A DNA stretch of 33,827 nt, taken from contig JAOZQY010000022.1 of assembly GCA_029931975.1 (NCBI GenBank), positions 1 through 33,827 of the forward strand, written 5' to 3'. Each line of letters starts with the position of its first letter. Position 1 is the stretch's first letter. Source of the DNA: Bacteroidales bacterium. Lineage in GTDB: Bacteria; Bacteroidota; Bacteroidia; Bacteroidales; GCA-2748055. The translations under genes were made by a program, and so were the position numbers. Shown piece by piece: positions 15,465 to 23,387 of the stretch. The notes below the pieces were generated by a model, which was not told the origin of the DNA, did no database searches, and worked only from the letters and a program-made list of their open reading frames with translations.

Positions 15465-16496
15465 ATGGCTGATCTGATCCCAATAGAATCTTTTCTCTCG
15501 CTGTCAGACAGTTTTCCTGTGATTGATGTTCGCTCCCCTGCGGAATTTTTGCAGGGTCATATACCGGGATCCGTCAATATTCCTTTGTTTGATAATGAAG
15601 AAAGGAAAGTTGTTGGGACGGCCTATAAGCAGGTGAACAAAGAGGCCGCCATGTATATTGGCCTTGATTACGCAGGCAAGAAACTGGTCAAGCTGGCTAA
15701 AGAGGGTGAGCAGGTTGCCGGAAAAAATAAGACTCTGCTTGTTCACTGCTGGCGGGGAGGTATGCGGAGCAAAAGCATGGTCTGGCTATTTGAAACCATG
15801 GGAATTACCTGCCACCTGCTCCAGGGGGGATATAAGTCCTATCGGAATTATATCAGGGAGGCCCTTGCTCTTCCCTTAAATTTGCTGGTGATAGGAGGCC
15901 GGACGGGTAGTGGAAAAACGGCTGTTCTGAATCATTTGAAGAATAAGGGTGAACAGATCATTGATCTGGAAGGGCTGGCACATCATAAAGGATCAGCATT
16001 TGGCGCACTTGGTGAGATTGAACAGCCTTCCACAGAACAGTTTGAAAACGATCTTGGCAGGGAAATTTTATTTCTTGATCCAAAGCAGGTGACCTGGATC
16101 GAAGATGAAAGCAGAAATGTGGGAAAGTGTGTGATCCCCGGCGAGTTTTTTTCCAGTATGAGGAAAGCAGAAATAGTGTTTTTGGATATTCCTCGTGAAC
16201 AAAGAGCAATGCACCTGGTTGAGGATTATGCTAAATATAAGCAGGAGGACTTGAGGGGCTGTATTTTAAAAATTGAAAAGAGGCTGGGAGGTGACCGTAC
16301 CAGGGAGGCGCTGGAGGCCATCGACCGGGAGGATTTTTTCAATACCGCCATGATTACCCTTCATTATTACGATAAAGCCTATATGTATTCTCTTGAAAAA
16401 AACCACGAACAGTATCAGGTTCTTTCGTCAGAGAAGGTGGACCCGCATATTAATACAGAACTTCTGATTCAATATGAGAAGAAGAGAAGATTATGA
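15465..16496 (+). CDS. mnmH: tRNA 2-selenouridine synthase
   Basis: The enzyme (also SelU, YbbB) replaces sulfur by selenium in 2-thiouridine at tRNA wobble position 34, using selenophosphate. I take the ATG at 15465 rather than the TTG six bases earlier; the product is 343 residues. The N-terminal rhodanese domain (about 10-130) has catalytic C95 in HCWRGGMRS, and DVRSPAEFLQGHIPGSVNIP is typical. The C-terminal half has a P-loop GGRTGSGKT (144-152) that is part of this family. Its presence implies that the organism makes selenophosphate (selD), which is not in the window. The last 23 bases overlap the start of the U32 gene. Confidence 0.94.
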   Translation: MADLIPIESFLSLSDSFPVIDVRSPAEFLQGHIPGSVNIPLFDNEERKVVGTAYKQVNKEAAMYIGLDYAGKKLVKLAKEGEQVAGKNKTLLVHCWRGGMRSKSMVWLFETMGITCHLLQGGYKSYRNYIREALALPLNLLVIGGRTGSGKTAVLNHLKNKGEQIIDLEGLAHHKGSAFGALGEIEQPSTEQFENDLGREILFLDPKQVTWIEDESRNVGKCVIPGEFFSSMRKAEIVFLDIPREQRAMHLVEDYAKYKQEDLRGCILKIEKRLGGDRTREALEAIDREDFFNTAMITLHYYDKAYMYSLEKNHEQYQVLSSEKVDPHINTELLIQYEKKRRL

Positions 16497-17718
16497 GTTA
16501 CTGGCTCCTGTTGGTAGTTATGAATCACTGAGCGCTGCAGGACAGGGGGGTGCTGATGCCATCTATTTTGGCATAGAGCAGCTGAATATGCGTGCCCGTT
16601 CATCTGCCAGCTTTACCACTGAAGATCTTCCACAGATCGTTGAGCGTTCCAGGGAACTTGGAATGAAATCTTATCTCACTGTCAATACTGTAGTATATAA
16701 CCACGAACTGATCACCATGCGAAAGATTGTCGATCAGGCGACAAGGTTTGGAGTGGATGCCATTATTGCTTCGGATCAGTCGGTCTTGCAATATTGTAAG
16801 AGTGTGGGAGCCCGTGTTCATCTGTCCACACAGCTGAATATCAGTAATATTGAGACGCTGAAGTTTTATTCGAATTTTGCTGATGTAGCTGTTCTGGCCA
16901 GGGAGCTGAACCTTGAGCAGGTCAAAGAGATGTCCGATGCCATTGAACTGGAGGGGATTATAGGGCCTACTGGGAATCCCATACTGTTAGAGATGTTCAT
17001 TCATGGAGCTCTCTGCATGGCTGTATCTGGAAAGTGTTATTTGAGCCTGCATGAGCACAACCAGTCTGCAAACAGGGGCAACTGTTTCCAGGTATGTCGC
17101 AGGGGATATACTGTAAAAGACAAAGATCGGGAAGTGGAATTGGATATTGACAACGAGTATATAATGTCGCCCAAGGATTTAAAAACCATTCATTTTTTGA
17201 ACAAGTTACTGGATGCAGGAGTAAGAGTTTTGAAAATCGAAGGAAGGGCCCGGTCTGCCGAATATGTAAAGACAGTGGTAAGTTGTTATGATGAAGCCAT
17301 TTTTGCCTATGTGGATGGATCCTTTACCAGAGAGAAGATTGTAGAGTGGGATAAGCGACTTACTTCAGTGTTTAACAGGGGGTTCTGGGATGGATATTAC
17401 CTGGGGCAGAGACTGGGCGAATGGAGCGAAAAGTATGGATCCAGGGCCACACTTAAAAAAGTCTATATTGGTAAAGGGACAAACTATTTTGACCGGATCG
17501 GAGTTGCTGAGATAGTAATTGAAACAGGTAATTTGAATGTGGGCGATTCCATTGTTATTATTGGTCCAACAACAGGGGTGATAGAGACCACAGTCAGGGA
17601 GCTCAGGGTGGATGAAATCAACAGCCAGGTAGCCAGCAAAGGAGATAAGTGCTCATTGCCACTTGACCAGCAGATCAGGCGCTCAGATAAGGTTTATAAA
17701 CTGGTGTCCAGGGACTGA
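16474..17718 (+). CDS. U32-family protein, probable tRNA hydroxylation (TrhP/YegQ-like)
   Basis: A 414-residue protein of the peptidase U32 family. Characterised bacterial relatives (TrhP, RlhA, UbiU/V) are iron-sulfur proteins that hydroxylate RNA or ubiquinone precursors. Here ELLAPVGSYESLSAAGQGGADAIYFG opens the TIM-barrel-like domain. Four cysteines (C181, C188, C204, C208 in GALCMAVSGKCYLS and GNCFQVCRR) fit the 4Fe-4S site. HGALCMAVSGKCYLS and VLKIEGRARSAEYV are typical U32 stretches. The gene starts inside mnmH (23-base overlap) and no other sensible start follows. Linkage to a wobble-uridine enzyme favours tRNA 5-hydroxyuridine formation, but RNA versus other substrates is not decided by sequence. 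Confidence 0.88.
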   Translation: MRRREDYELLAPVGSYESLSAAGQGGADAIYFGIEQLNMRARSSASFTTEDLPQIVERSRELGMKSYLTVNTVVYNHELITMRKIVDQATRFGVDAIIASDQSVLQYCKSVGARVHLSTQLNISNIETLKFYSNFADVAVLARELNLEQVKEMSDAIELEGIIGPTGNPILLEMFIHGALCMAVSGKCYLSLHEHNQSANRGNCFQVCRRGYTVKDKDREVELDIDNEYIMSPKDLKTIHFLNKLLDAGVRVLKIEGRARSAEYVKTVVSCYDEAIFAYVDGSFTREKIVEWDKRLTSVFNRGFWDGYYLGQRLGEWSEKYGSRATLKKVYIGKGTNYFDRIGVAEIVIETGNLNVGDSIVIIGPTTGVIETTVRELRVDEINSQVASKGDKCSLPLDQQIRRSDKVYKLVSRD

Positions 17719-18896
17719 GATGCTGATTTCTTCATGATGATCCGCAAAATGGTGGAATCAAAAGGATCTGAGGAGAGCACATAGATTTTCCCATTATGGT
17801 ATGATTCTATAATACGCTTGGAAAGCGACAGCCCCAGTCCCCATCCCCGTTTCTTAGTGGTATATCCTGGTTTGAAGATAGTCCGGAATTTTGATTTGGC
17901 TATTCCTGTGCCTGTATCTTCTAAGTCCACAATCACACTCTCTTCTGTCTCCACCGCATGTACTATAATCCTTCCCTTTTCTTTAATAGCATCGGTGGCA
18001 TTTTTACACAGGTTTTCGATGACCCATTCAAACAGAGTTATATTGAGTTTGTGAATAATAGGTTTGGAAGGCAGGTCCAGCAGGTATTCAATGCTTTTTG
18101 GTCCACGGGTTTTCATGTACTCCAGGCTTTCAGCAAGGATGGCAGAGAGGTCTGCTTCTACTAGTGTGGGTTTGGACCCAATTTTGGAGAAGCGGTCCGT
18201 GATCTTTTCCAACCTGATTGTATCCTTCTGCATTTCAACGATTATGGAAGGATCCAGACCCGATTCCCTGAGCAGTTCCATCCATCCGATCAGAGAAGAG
18301 ATGGGTGTGCCCAGTTGGTGGGCGGCTTCCTTGGTGAGTCCTGTCCAGACCTCGTTCTGTTCGGCCTGCCTTGAAATGCTGAATGCGATATAGGAAACCA
18401 GGATAAACAGGATGATGACCCCCAGCTGAACATAAGGAAAGAAAATCAACTTCCGAAGCACAATTGAGTCACGATAGAAAAGCAGCTGATATTCACCGGC
18501 ACCCAGGTTTATTACCAGGGAATCGTTTTCTTCGCGTGCATGTTCAAGTTGTCTGTAGAGGTAGGTAGAATCATCCAGACGGGTTGAATCCAGGTTTTTG
18601 TTCCCTAAAATTCGTCTTTCACTATCGGTAAGTATTACCGGAATATGTGTATTGCTCTCAATTACTGAAAAGGAGAAGGCCAGTTCCGATTCCAGATCTG
18701 CACTGACGACATTGCGTTCCGCTTCTGCCCACAACTCCATTTTATGTCTTTCAGTGTCTTCGATCTGACTGACCAGGCGGTTGGTATACCATAGAGAACC
18801 CATCCCGATAAGAATGGCTGCCATGAGAAGAATTTGCTTCCAGCGTTGTTTCTTGCTGTATATATCCACTCTGTTGTGTTTATTTAACTTATTCAT
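17694..18896 (-). CDS. Sensor histidine kinase (orphan)
   Basis: A membrane histidine kinase. I choose the ATG at 18896 (MNKLNKHNRVDIYSKKQRWK), which overlaps the stop of the AsmA-like gene by eight bases. A more upstream ATG at 18986 would add 30 lysine-rich residues inside that gene. The product is 400 residues: helix 20-37, periplasmic domain about 40-150, helix 152-173, H-box with H193 (EAAHQLGTPISSL), N-box WVIENLCKNATDAI (291-304), DTGTGIA (327-333) and GWGLGLSLSKR (351-361). All kinase boxes are present. No response regulator is next to it. The 3' end overlaps the convergent U32 gene by 25 bases. It is last in the pepE-asmA-kinase run. Confidence 0.9.
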   Translation of the reverse strand: MNKLNKHNRVDIYSKKQRWKQILLMAAILIGMGSLWYTNRLVSQIEDTERHKMELWAEAERNVVSADLESELAFSFSVIESNTHIPVILTDSERRILGNKNLDSTRLDDSTYLYRQLEHAREENDSLVINLGAGEYQLLFYRDSIVLRKLIFFPYVQLGVIILFILVSYIAFSISRQAEQNEVWTGLTKEAAHQLGTPISSLIGWMELLRESGLDPSIIVEMQKDTIRLEKITDRFSKIGSKPTLVEADLSAILAESLEYMKTRGPKSIEYLLDLPSKPIIHKLNITLFEWVIENLCKNATDAIKEKGRIIVHAVETEESVIVDLEDTGTGIAKSKFRTIFKPGYTTKKRGWGLGLSLSKRIIESYHNGKIYVLSSDPFDSTILRIIMKKSASQSLDTSL

Positions 18897-21465
18897 CAAT
18901 AACGAATTCAACTGCTGGTTTATTCTTAAAAGTGTCTTTTTCCACTCTTTTATTGCTCCAGCGTCCTTTTTCTTTCTTTTTTTCATTTTTGAAAAGACCC
19001 AGCTCTTCCTTAAGAATCTGCTTCAGTTCATTTTTCTCTTCATTCAGGTCCTTACGGATTTTCTCAGCAGTTTTTTCACGATCCATCTCTACTTTTGTTC
19101 CTGAACCACTGCTGTAAACCTTCAGAAAAAGGACCCTTGTGTCAGAGTCATCCGCTGCAACATTAAATTCACTGTTCCTTGCTCTCCGCGCCTTATTGTA
19201 TAGCACTTCTGACAACTTAAGTCTGAGCCGGTAGTCATATTGATTATTAAAGCCATGGGTTCCCGAGGCCAGCAGGTTCAGGGCATTGGACTGTATATTC
19301 ATGGAGGGGATTATGATCTGTCCCTCTTTGATAAGAATGTTATTTTCCAGTGTTTTGAACTGGATGTTTCGGAGTTCTTCCACTTCAATAAACCTGGAAA
19401 GGGACATAATAGGCTCAAAGTTGTTTAGTTCTCCATCTCTGATGCTTACACTGTTTTCGCTCATGATAGATGGTGGCCTGATGGAAAAAGTAGTATCAAA
19501 AGCAGCTGAAAAGATAGTGGTGCCGGAAATGCTGCCTTTCAGGTTCTCATGAGTAATCTGATTCTGCCCGAAATTGTTAAAGGAATGGAAGAGTTGACCG
19601 ATATCCAGGTTATGGAGGCTTGCATTCACATTCATAAAGATATCTCCTTCCCTGTCCTGTACCATTCCATAATCTCCCCGAAGGGTTCCCTCCATGGTTT
19701 GCATGGTAAGTGATTTTACAAAAAGGAAGGGGGCATCGTAGGTGGCAATTCCTCTCACATCCTCAGCTTTGAACTGGTCCATATAGAACTCATTTATTAC
19801 AAAATCGAGCTTCAGGTTTAGCTGTTCAGGAAAAAAAACAGATGTGTTGTGTCCCGAATCAGTTTTGGGAAAGTTGTCCAGTATTTCACGTAGGTCCAAG
19901 CGATTGGTATGAAGCGTGGCAGAGGCTATCAGGTGTTCCTCCTTCTTCAACAGAAAGGAGAGCAGATTATGGCCCGAAGCGGAAAAATCAAAATCGCTTG
20001 TTCCAAAAGAGCCTGAGAATGAGGGTTCCCAGAAATCGTTGTCGATATGTACAGTTCCGTTTAGCTTGCTGAAGGGAGCTCCGTTTTTTTGGGTCACGAT
20101 CAGCACATCTTCAAGTGCCAGTCCACCCGAAAAATCAAGGGCCAGGAATTTTTCGCCCGGAGGTTTTAACCTGTCGTAAGAGCCGGATATTTTCAGATCG
20201 CTGATCAATGTTCCTTCGGCCCGATGGAGGGGAATCTCTTCATACCAGTCCAGCCACTGCTCCGGATGAATCTTCCCCTTAAGCCTGAAAGAAAAAATGG
20301 GATCGTAAAAGTTATGGATCCGACCGTTGAGGGAGAGATGGTCCGTACCAATAAGGGCATTGAGAGATTCAATGGTTAAAGAGGTGGTGATGGGACTGAA
20401 TTGCCCCCCGTTCGAGTAAGTACCGCTTAGGTTCAGATTTTTTACTGAGAAGGGTAGCTGGTCCCATGATAAATTTGCGTTGGATGTTTGAAAGTCAGCT
20501 TCAATGCTGGGAGTTAATGTTGAACTGACCATTCCTGTGGTTCTTACATAGAGCTGAAGTGCTCCATTTCCCCTAATTCCTTTCAGAGTGTTGCTTACCT
20601 CGCTGGGCAGAAGATCCAGTACTTCATGTATTTCCAGGTTCCTGGCTTCTGCAACCAGGTCCATTTTCACTCCGACTCCATCATAGATTAAAAAATGTCC
20701 GTCCATATCAGCCAGGATCCGGTCAATCTGAATCTGCCCGGATTTGATGGTATACAGGGAATCGCTTACATCCATGTTCAGTCCGGCCTGAATCTCTCTG
20801 TCGGAAGTATAGAGGATTCCTTTATTTGATATTTCGCCAAGATGGCCGGAAAGAGCTCCCCGAAGTTGTGTGCTGCGTTTTGAGAATCGTCCATTCAGAT
20901 CAAGACGTTTCAGGGATCCGGTGGAAATAAGCTGCTTGGCTTCGTTGTTTATCACCAGTCCAAAATCCAAAATCCTTAGGTTTGAGAGATTCACCGGCCC
21001 CCCCTCCTTTTTTTTTTGGTCTTCACTCGAAGAGATCTGGTAATTTATCTCGCCCCGGCTATCTGTATAAAGATGAATAATTCCGGATTTTATCTCAAGT
21101 TGCCTGATATTATACTTTTTCCTGATTAGTCCGATCAGGTTAAAACTGACGTTCACATTTTCAGCATACAGAAGCGTATCGGCTCCCGGGCCACTAAAAT
21201 GCCGGGGACTGAAATTGTGACTGGACCAGATGGTAACGTTTTTCAGTTGGATAGAGGTATTGGGGAATTTTTGAAACACCTTTACTGTGATTTCCTCCAC
21301 ATCCACTTTGCTGTCGAGGCGCTCGTTGATCTCTTCCATCACATAGGCCTTGAGGTCGGTACCGTAAAATTTGACCACCACTACCCCTGTTATTGTAAGC
21401 AAGAGCAGGAGGATCAACACGAAAGCTGACAGATATTCAAGTATGACCCTTAATTTCTGCATCAT
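18889..21465 (-). CDS. AsmA-like membrane-anchored envelope protein
   Basis: An 858-residue protein anchored by one N-terminal helix (about 9-32), with a long periplasmic part of repeated beta segments. These patterns (VEEITVKVFQKFPNTSIQLKNVTI near the N-terminus, DLNGRFSKRSTQLRGALSGHL, and a C-terminal portion with GELNNFEPIMSLSRFIEVEELRNIQFKTLEN) mark the AsmA family. Larger relatives form hydrophobic grooves that move phospholipid between membranes; this role is known for other members and only inferred here. The C-terminal 90 residues are very Lys/Glu-rich. It starts two bases after pepE ends. The coding strand carries A10 and G7 runs near codon 150, a possible slippage site. Confidence 0.88.
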   Translation of the reverse strand: MMQKLRVILEYLSAFVLILLLLLTITGVVVVKFYGTDLKAYVMEEINERLDSKVDVEEITVKVFQKFPNTSIQLKNVTIWSSHNFSPRHFSGPGADTLLYAENVNVSFNLIGLIRKKYNIRQLEIKSGIIHLYTDSRGEINYQISSSEDQKKKEGGPVNLSNLRILDFGLVINNEAKQLISTGSLKRLDLNGRFSKRSTQLRGALSGHLGEISNKGILYTSDREIQAGLNMDVSDSLYTIKSGQIQIDRILADMDGHFLIYDGVGVKMDLVAEARNLEIHEVLDLLPSEVSNTLKGIRGNGALQLYVRTTGMVSSTLTPSIEADFQTSNANLSWDQLPFSVKNLNLSGTYSNGGQFSPITTSLTIESLNALIGTDHLSLNGRIHNFYDPIFSFRLKGKIHPEQWLDWYEEIPLHRAEGTLISDLKISGSYDRLKPPGEKFLALDFSGGLALEDVLIVTQKNGAPFSKLNGTVHIDNDFWEPSFSGSFGTSDFDFSASGHNLLSFLLKKEEHLIASATLHTNRLDLREILDNFPKTDSGHNTSVFFPEQLNLKLDFVINEFYMDQFKAEDVRGIATYDAPFLFVKSLTMQTMEGTLRGDYGMVQDREGDIFMNVNASLHNLDIGQLFHSFNNFGQNQITHENLKGSISGTTIFSAAFDTTFSIRPPSIMSENSVSIRDGELNNFEPIMSLSRFIEVEELRNIQFKTLENNILIKEGQIIIPSMNIQSNALNLLASGTHGFNNQYDYRLRLKLSEVLYNKARRARNSEFNVAADDSDTRVLFLKVYSSGSGTKVEMDREKTAEKIRKDLNEEKNELKQILKEELGLFKNEKKKEKGRWSNKRVEKDTFKNKPAVEFVIDE
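20998..21017 (-). repeat. A10 and G7 homopolymer runs within the AsmA-like gene
   Basis: On the coding strand ten A (21017-21008) are followed after GGA by seven G (21004-20998), coding for QKKKEGG at about residues 148-154. The frame is intact in this sequence. Runs of this length are prone to polymerase slippage. Confidence 0.7.
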
Positions 21466-21467
21466 CG

Positions 21468-22175
21468 TTATTTCAGAAACACGCTGAAATCATGGGTGTT
21501 GTCCAGCTCTAAGGGGGCTTCATTGAAGCGGAATATTCGAACTGGTTTCTTTCCGGTCAGAGACATTTGCTCTCCTTCCACGGAGAGCATGCACCCCTCT
21601 CTCAGGCCGAGAACTGTATCTCCTGGATTGGCTGCCAGATATTCCAAAATGCGGTCTTCTCTTGTTTCGCCTGCATGTCCGGGAGGATTCAAATCGGTGA
21701 AATGTGGATTGATCTGAAAAGGAATAAGCTCAAATGCCTTGAAGCTCTGTGGCTCCAGGATTGGCATATCATTGGTTGTGCGGATAGACGGACAGCATAC
21801 ATTGCTTCCGGCGCTCCACCCCACATATGGTATCCCCCTTCGGACCCTCTCCTGTACCGGAGCTATCAGGCCATTCTCCTGGATCATTTTGATCAGCTGA
21901 AAGGTGTTGCCACCTCCCACAATAATGGCTTCAGCGCTTTTCACAGCTGCAACAGGATCAGAAGCATGGTGAATGGATATAATGTCGTGTCCTATTTCTG
22001 CAAAGCGGTCTTTTACACGAGCTTCATAATCATCAAAACTGATGCTTACACCCGCATAAGGAAGGAAAAGGCACTGGAGTCGGTCTTTGCCTAAAAAATC
22101 CCGGATATTGTATTTTGGATAATCCAGGTAGGCCTCACCTGCATTGGTTGAATTGCTGATCAGAAGCAGTCTCAT
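21468..22175 (-). CDS. pepE: Dipeptidase E (alpha-aspartyl dipeptidase)
   Basis: A cytosolic serine peptidase of family S51, 235 residues, that cleaves dipeptides with N-terminal aspartate. The nucleophile S121 lies in GWSAGSNV, and H158 lies in INPHF. D136 (RTTND) is one residue beyond the equivalent Asp135 of the Salmonella enzyme, as are the other two, which fits a complete triad. The start is LLLISNSTNAGEAYLDYP and a GHAGETREDRI stretch follows His, both typical. It leads a minus-strand run with the AsmA-like protein (two-base gap) and a kinase. A good promoter match precedes it. Confidence 0.94.
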   Translation of the reverse strand: MRLLLISNSTNAGEAYLDYPKYNIRDFLGKDRLQCLFLPYAGVSISFDDYEARVKDRFAEIGHDIISIHHASDPVAAVKSAEAIIVGGGNTFQLIKMIQENGLIAPVQERVRRGIPYVGWSAGSNVCCPSIRTTNDMPILEPQSFKAFELIPFQINPHFTDLNPPGHAGETREDRILEYLAANPGDTVLGLREGCMLSVEGEQMSLTGKKPVRIFRFNEAPLELDNTHDFSVFLK

Positions 22176-22198
22176 AGCTTGATTAGTTGGTTACAAAG

Positions 22199-22206
22199 CA
22201 AAGTTA
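22199..22206 (-). promoter_or_regulatory. Likely -7 promoter element of the pepE-asmA-kinase run
   Basis: TAACTTTG on the minus strand (22206-22199) matches TAnnTTTG exactly, 24 bases upstream of the pepE start. No clear TTTG lies at the -33 position, so the promoter is only a fair match. The terminator of the preceding unit ends just upstream at 22233, which makes a new start here sensible. Confidence 0.5.
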
Positions 22207-22232
22207 ATATTTTTGGGGTGCTATGTTCTTAT

Positions 22233-22274
22233 AAAAAAACCGGCCCATCAGGATGAATCCCTGAACAGGCCGGT
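22233..22274 (-). terminator. Intrinsic terminator after the barrel-protein gene
   Basis: On the minus strand ACCGGCC (22274-22268) pairs with GGCCGGT (22245-22239). Inside, TCAGG (22264-22260) pairs with CCTGA (22252-22248), separated from the outer stem by small unpaired bulges. The stem is followed by a run of seven T (22239-22233; the first is also the last base of the stem). It begins 22 bases after the stop of the gene at 22297-23322 and closes the SRPBCC-receptor-barrel unit before pepE. Confidence 0.85.
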
Positions 22275-22296
22275 CGGACGGTAGTGGATAAAAAAT

Positions 22297-23322
22297 TTAG
22301 AAGGCAAATGCAAGCCCGATGTCGAAGGGATATAGTTCCGGTCCCAGATCTTTTTTGAAGAGGGGTGTCATATAATAATTGACGTAAAATCCCAGGGCTC
22401 TGTATCCTACCCTGGCTGTAAATCCCCAGCGCAGCGGGGCCAGGTTATAATCTCCTTTGGCTTTCTCTTTAGACTTTTCTCCGCTGACGGTATATTTAAT
22501 TTTTGTGTTTGACCAGAGCTTTAATCCACCAATAACCCCACCGGAAATGTAGATGCGATTTCTTGGTACCGGAATTTGAATTTCCAGTAGAAGGGGAGCC
22601 GTAAGATAGGTAATGTTCATTTTCGACTTGGAGATGTTCTCTGCATAGTCAGGCACATATTCATCTATTTTCCTGCTTACGGGATCTTTACGGATGCTAT
22701 TCTGACCATCAAAATTATAGTTGATGAATTGAAATCCCAGGCCTGAGACGATACCTATTTTGTCGGTACCCAATCCAAAACCATAATCGATTATATTCAT
22801 GTTCCAGTTCCAGGATTTTCCTGTGTTCAGGTCCATATATGCATCCTCAGGAGGCAGAGTCAGGGAGAAATCCGGAGTTACATAATTATTCAGGCCAACT
22901 TCCAGTCCTGCAAAATGAGGCCGGAATCTTTTTTTCCTTGTCTTGTTGTGTGTTTTGGGAAAATCGTCCATTTCCATCACTTTGATCTCCGTACCATCCT
23001 CACCTTCCACAATGCTAATGCCTCGGGAGCCCAGGACAACCCTGACGGTATCCCCGTTTTCTTCAACTATAAGTACCTCGTTTTCTCCCAGGGTGACCCT
23101 GGTGTTTTCAGGAGTCTCGATGACCTCCAGCTTGCCTAATACATTCATCGTGTCTCCCTTTGCGGGAGCCTCAGGAGCCTCGTCCAAAATAGGAACTTCT
23201 TCAACAACAGGGACCTCCTCGATCAGGGGGACTTCTGTAACTTCCGGAACGGTGTCCACCTGCTGAGCTGAAAGAGGAAACAGCATGAAACCTGCCGTTA
23301 ATAGTAAAAACATCTTCTTCAT
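22297..23322 (-). CDS. Outer-membrane beta-barrel protein with acidic repeat-like linker
   Basis: A 341-residue exported protein: signal peptide 1-20 (cut after PLSAQ), then a Pro/Glu/Val-rich stretch (about 22-55) with the imperfect unit EVPxxEEVP repeated. A short beta-rich region with ENTRVTLGENEVLIVEENGD and EGEDGTEIKVMEMDD follows. The rest (about 125-341) is a barrel beginning FRPHFAGLEVGLNNY and ending FDIGLAFAF. The second half resembles the PorT/outer-membrane beta-barrel group common in Bacteroidota. The linker may span the periplasm. It follows the receptor-phosphatase gene after 65 bases without an evident promoter and is closed by a terminator. The function is unknown. Confidence 0.8.
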   Translation of the reverse strand: MKKMFLLLTAGFMLFPLSAQQVDTVPEVTEVPLIEEVPVVEEVPILDEAPEAPAKGDTMNVLGKLEVIETPENTRVTLGENEVLIVEENGDTVRVVLGSRGISIVEGEDGTEIKVMEMDDFPKTHNKTRKKRFRPHFAGLEVGLNNYVTPDFSLTLPPEDAYMDLNTGKSWNWNMNIIDYGFGLGTDKIGIVSGLGFQFINYNFDGQNSIRKDPVSRKIDEYVPDYAENISKSKMNITYLTAPLLLEIQIPVPRNRIYISGGVIGGLKLWSNTKIKYTVSGEKSKEKAKGDYNLAPLRWGFTARVGYRALGFYVNYYMTPLFKKDLGPELYPFDIGLAFAF

Positions 23323-23387
23323 GAGCTGTGGTTTTGTTGATTTGGTGGTAAGACGGTTGTGCGGACTGAAAAGTTACAGGATCAGTT

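Noticed and set aside
18897-18986. Thirty-residue N-terminal extension of the sensor kinase
   Set aside because: It is Lys-rich, lies entirely within the AsmA-like coding region, and the ATG at 18896 gives the usual stop-start overlap and begins just before the conserved IYSKKQRWK stretch.
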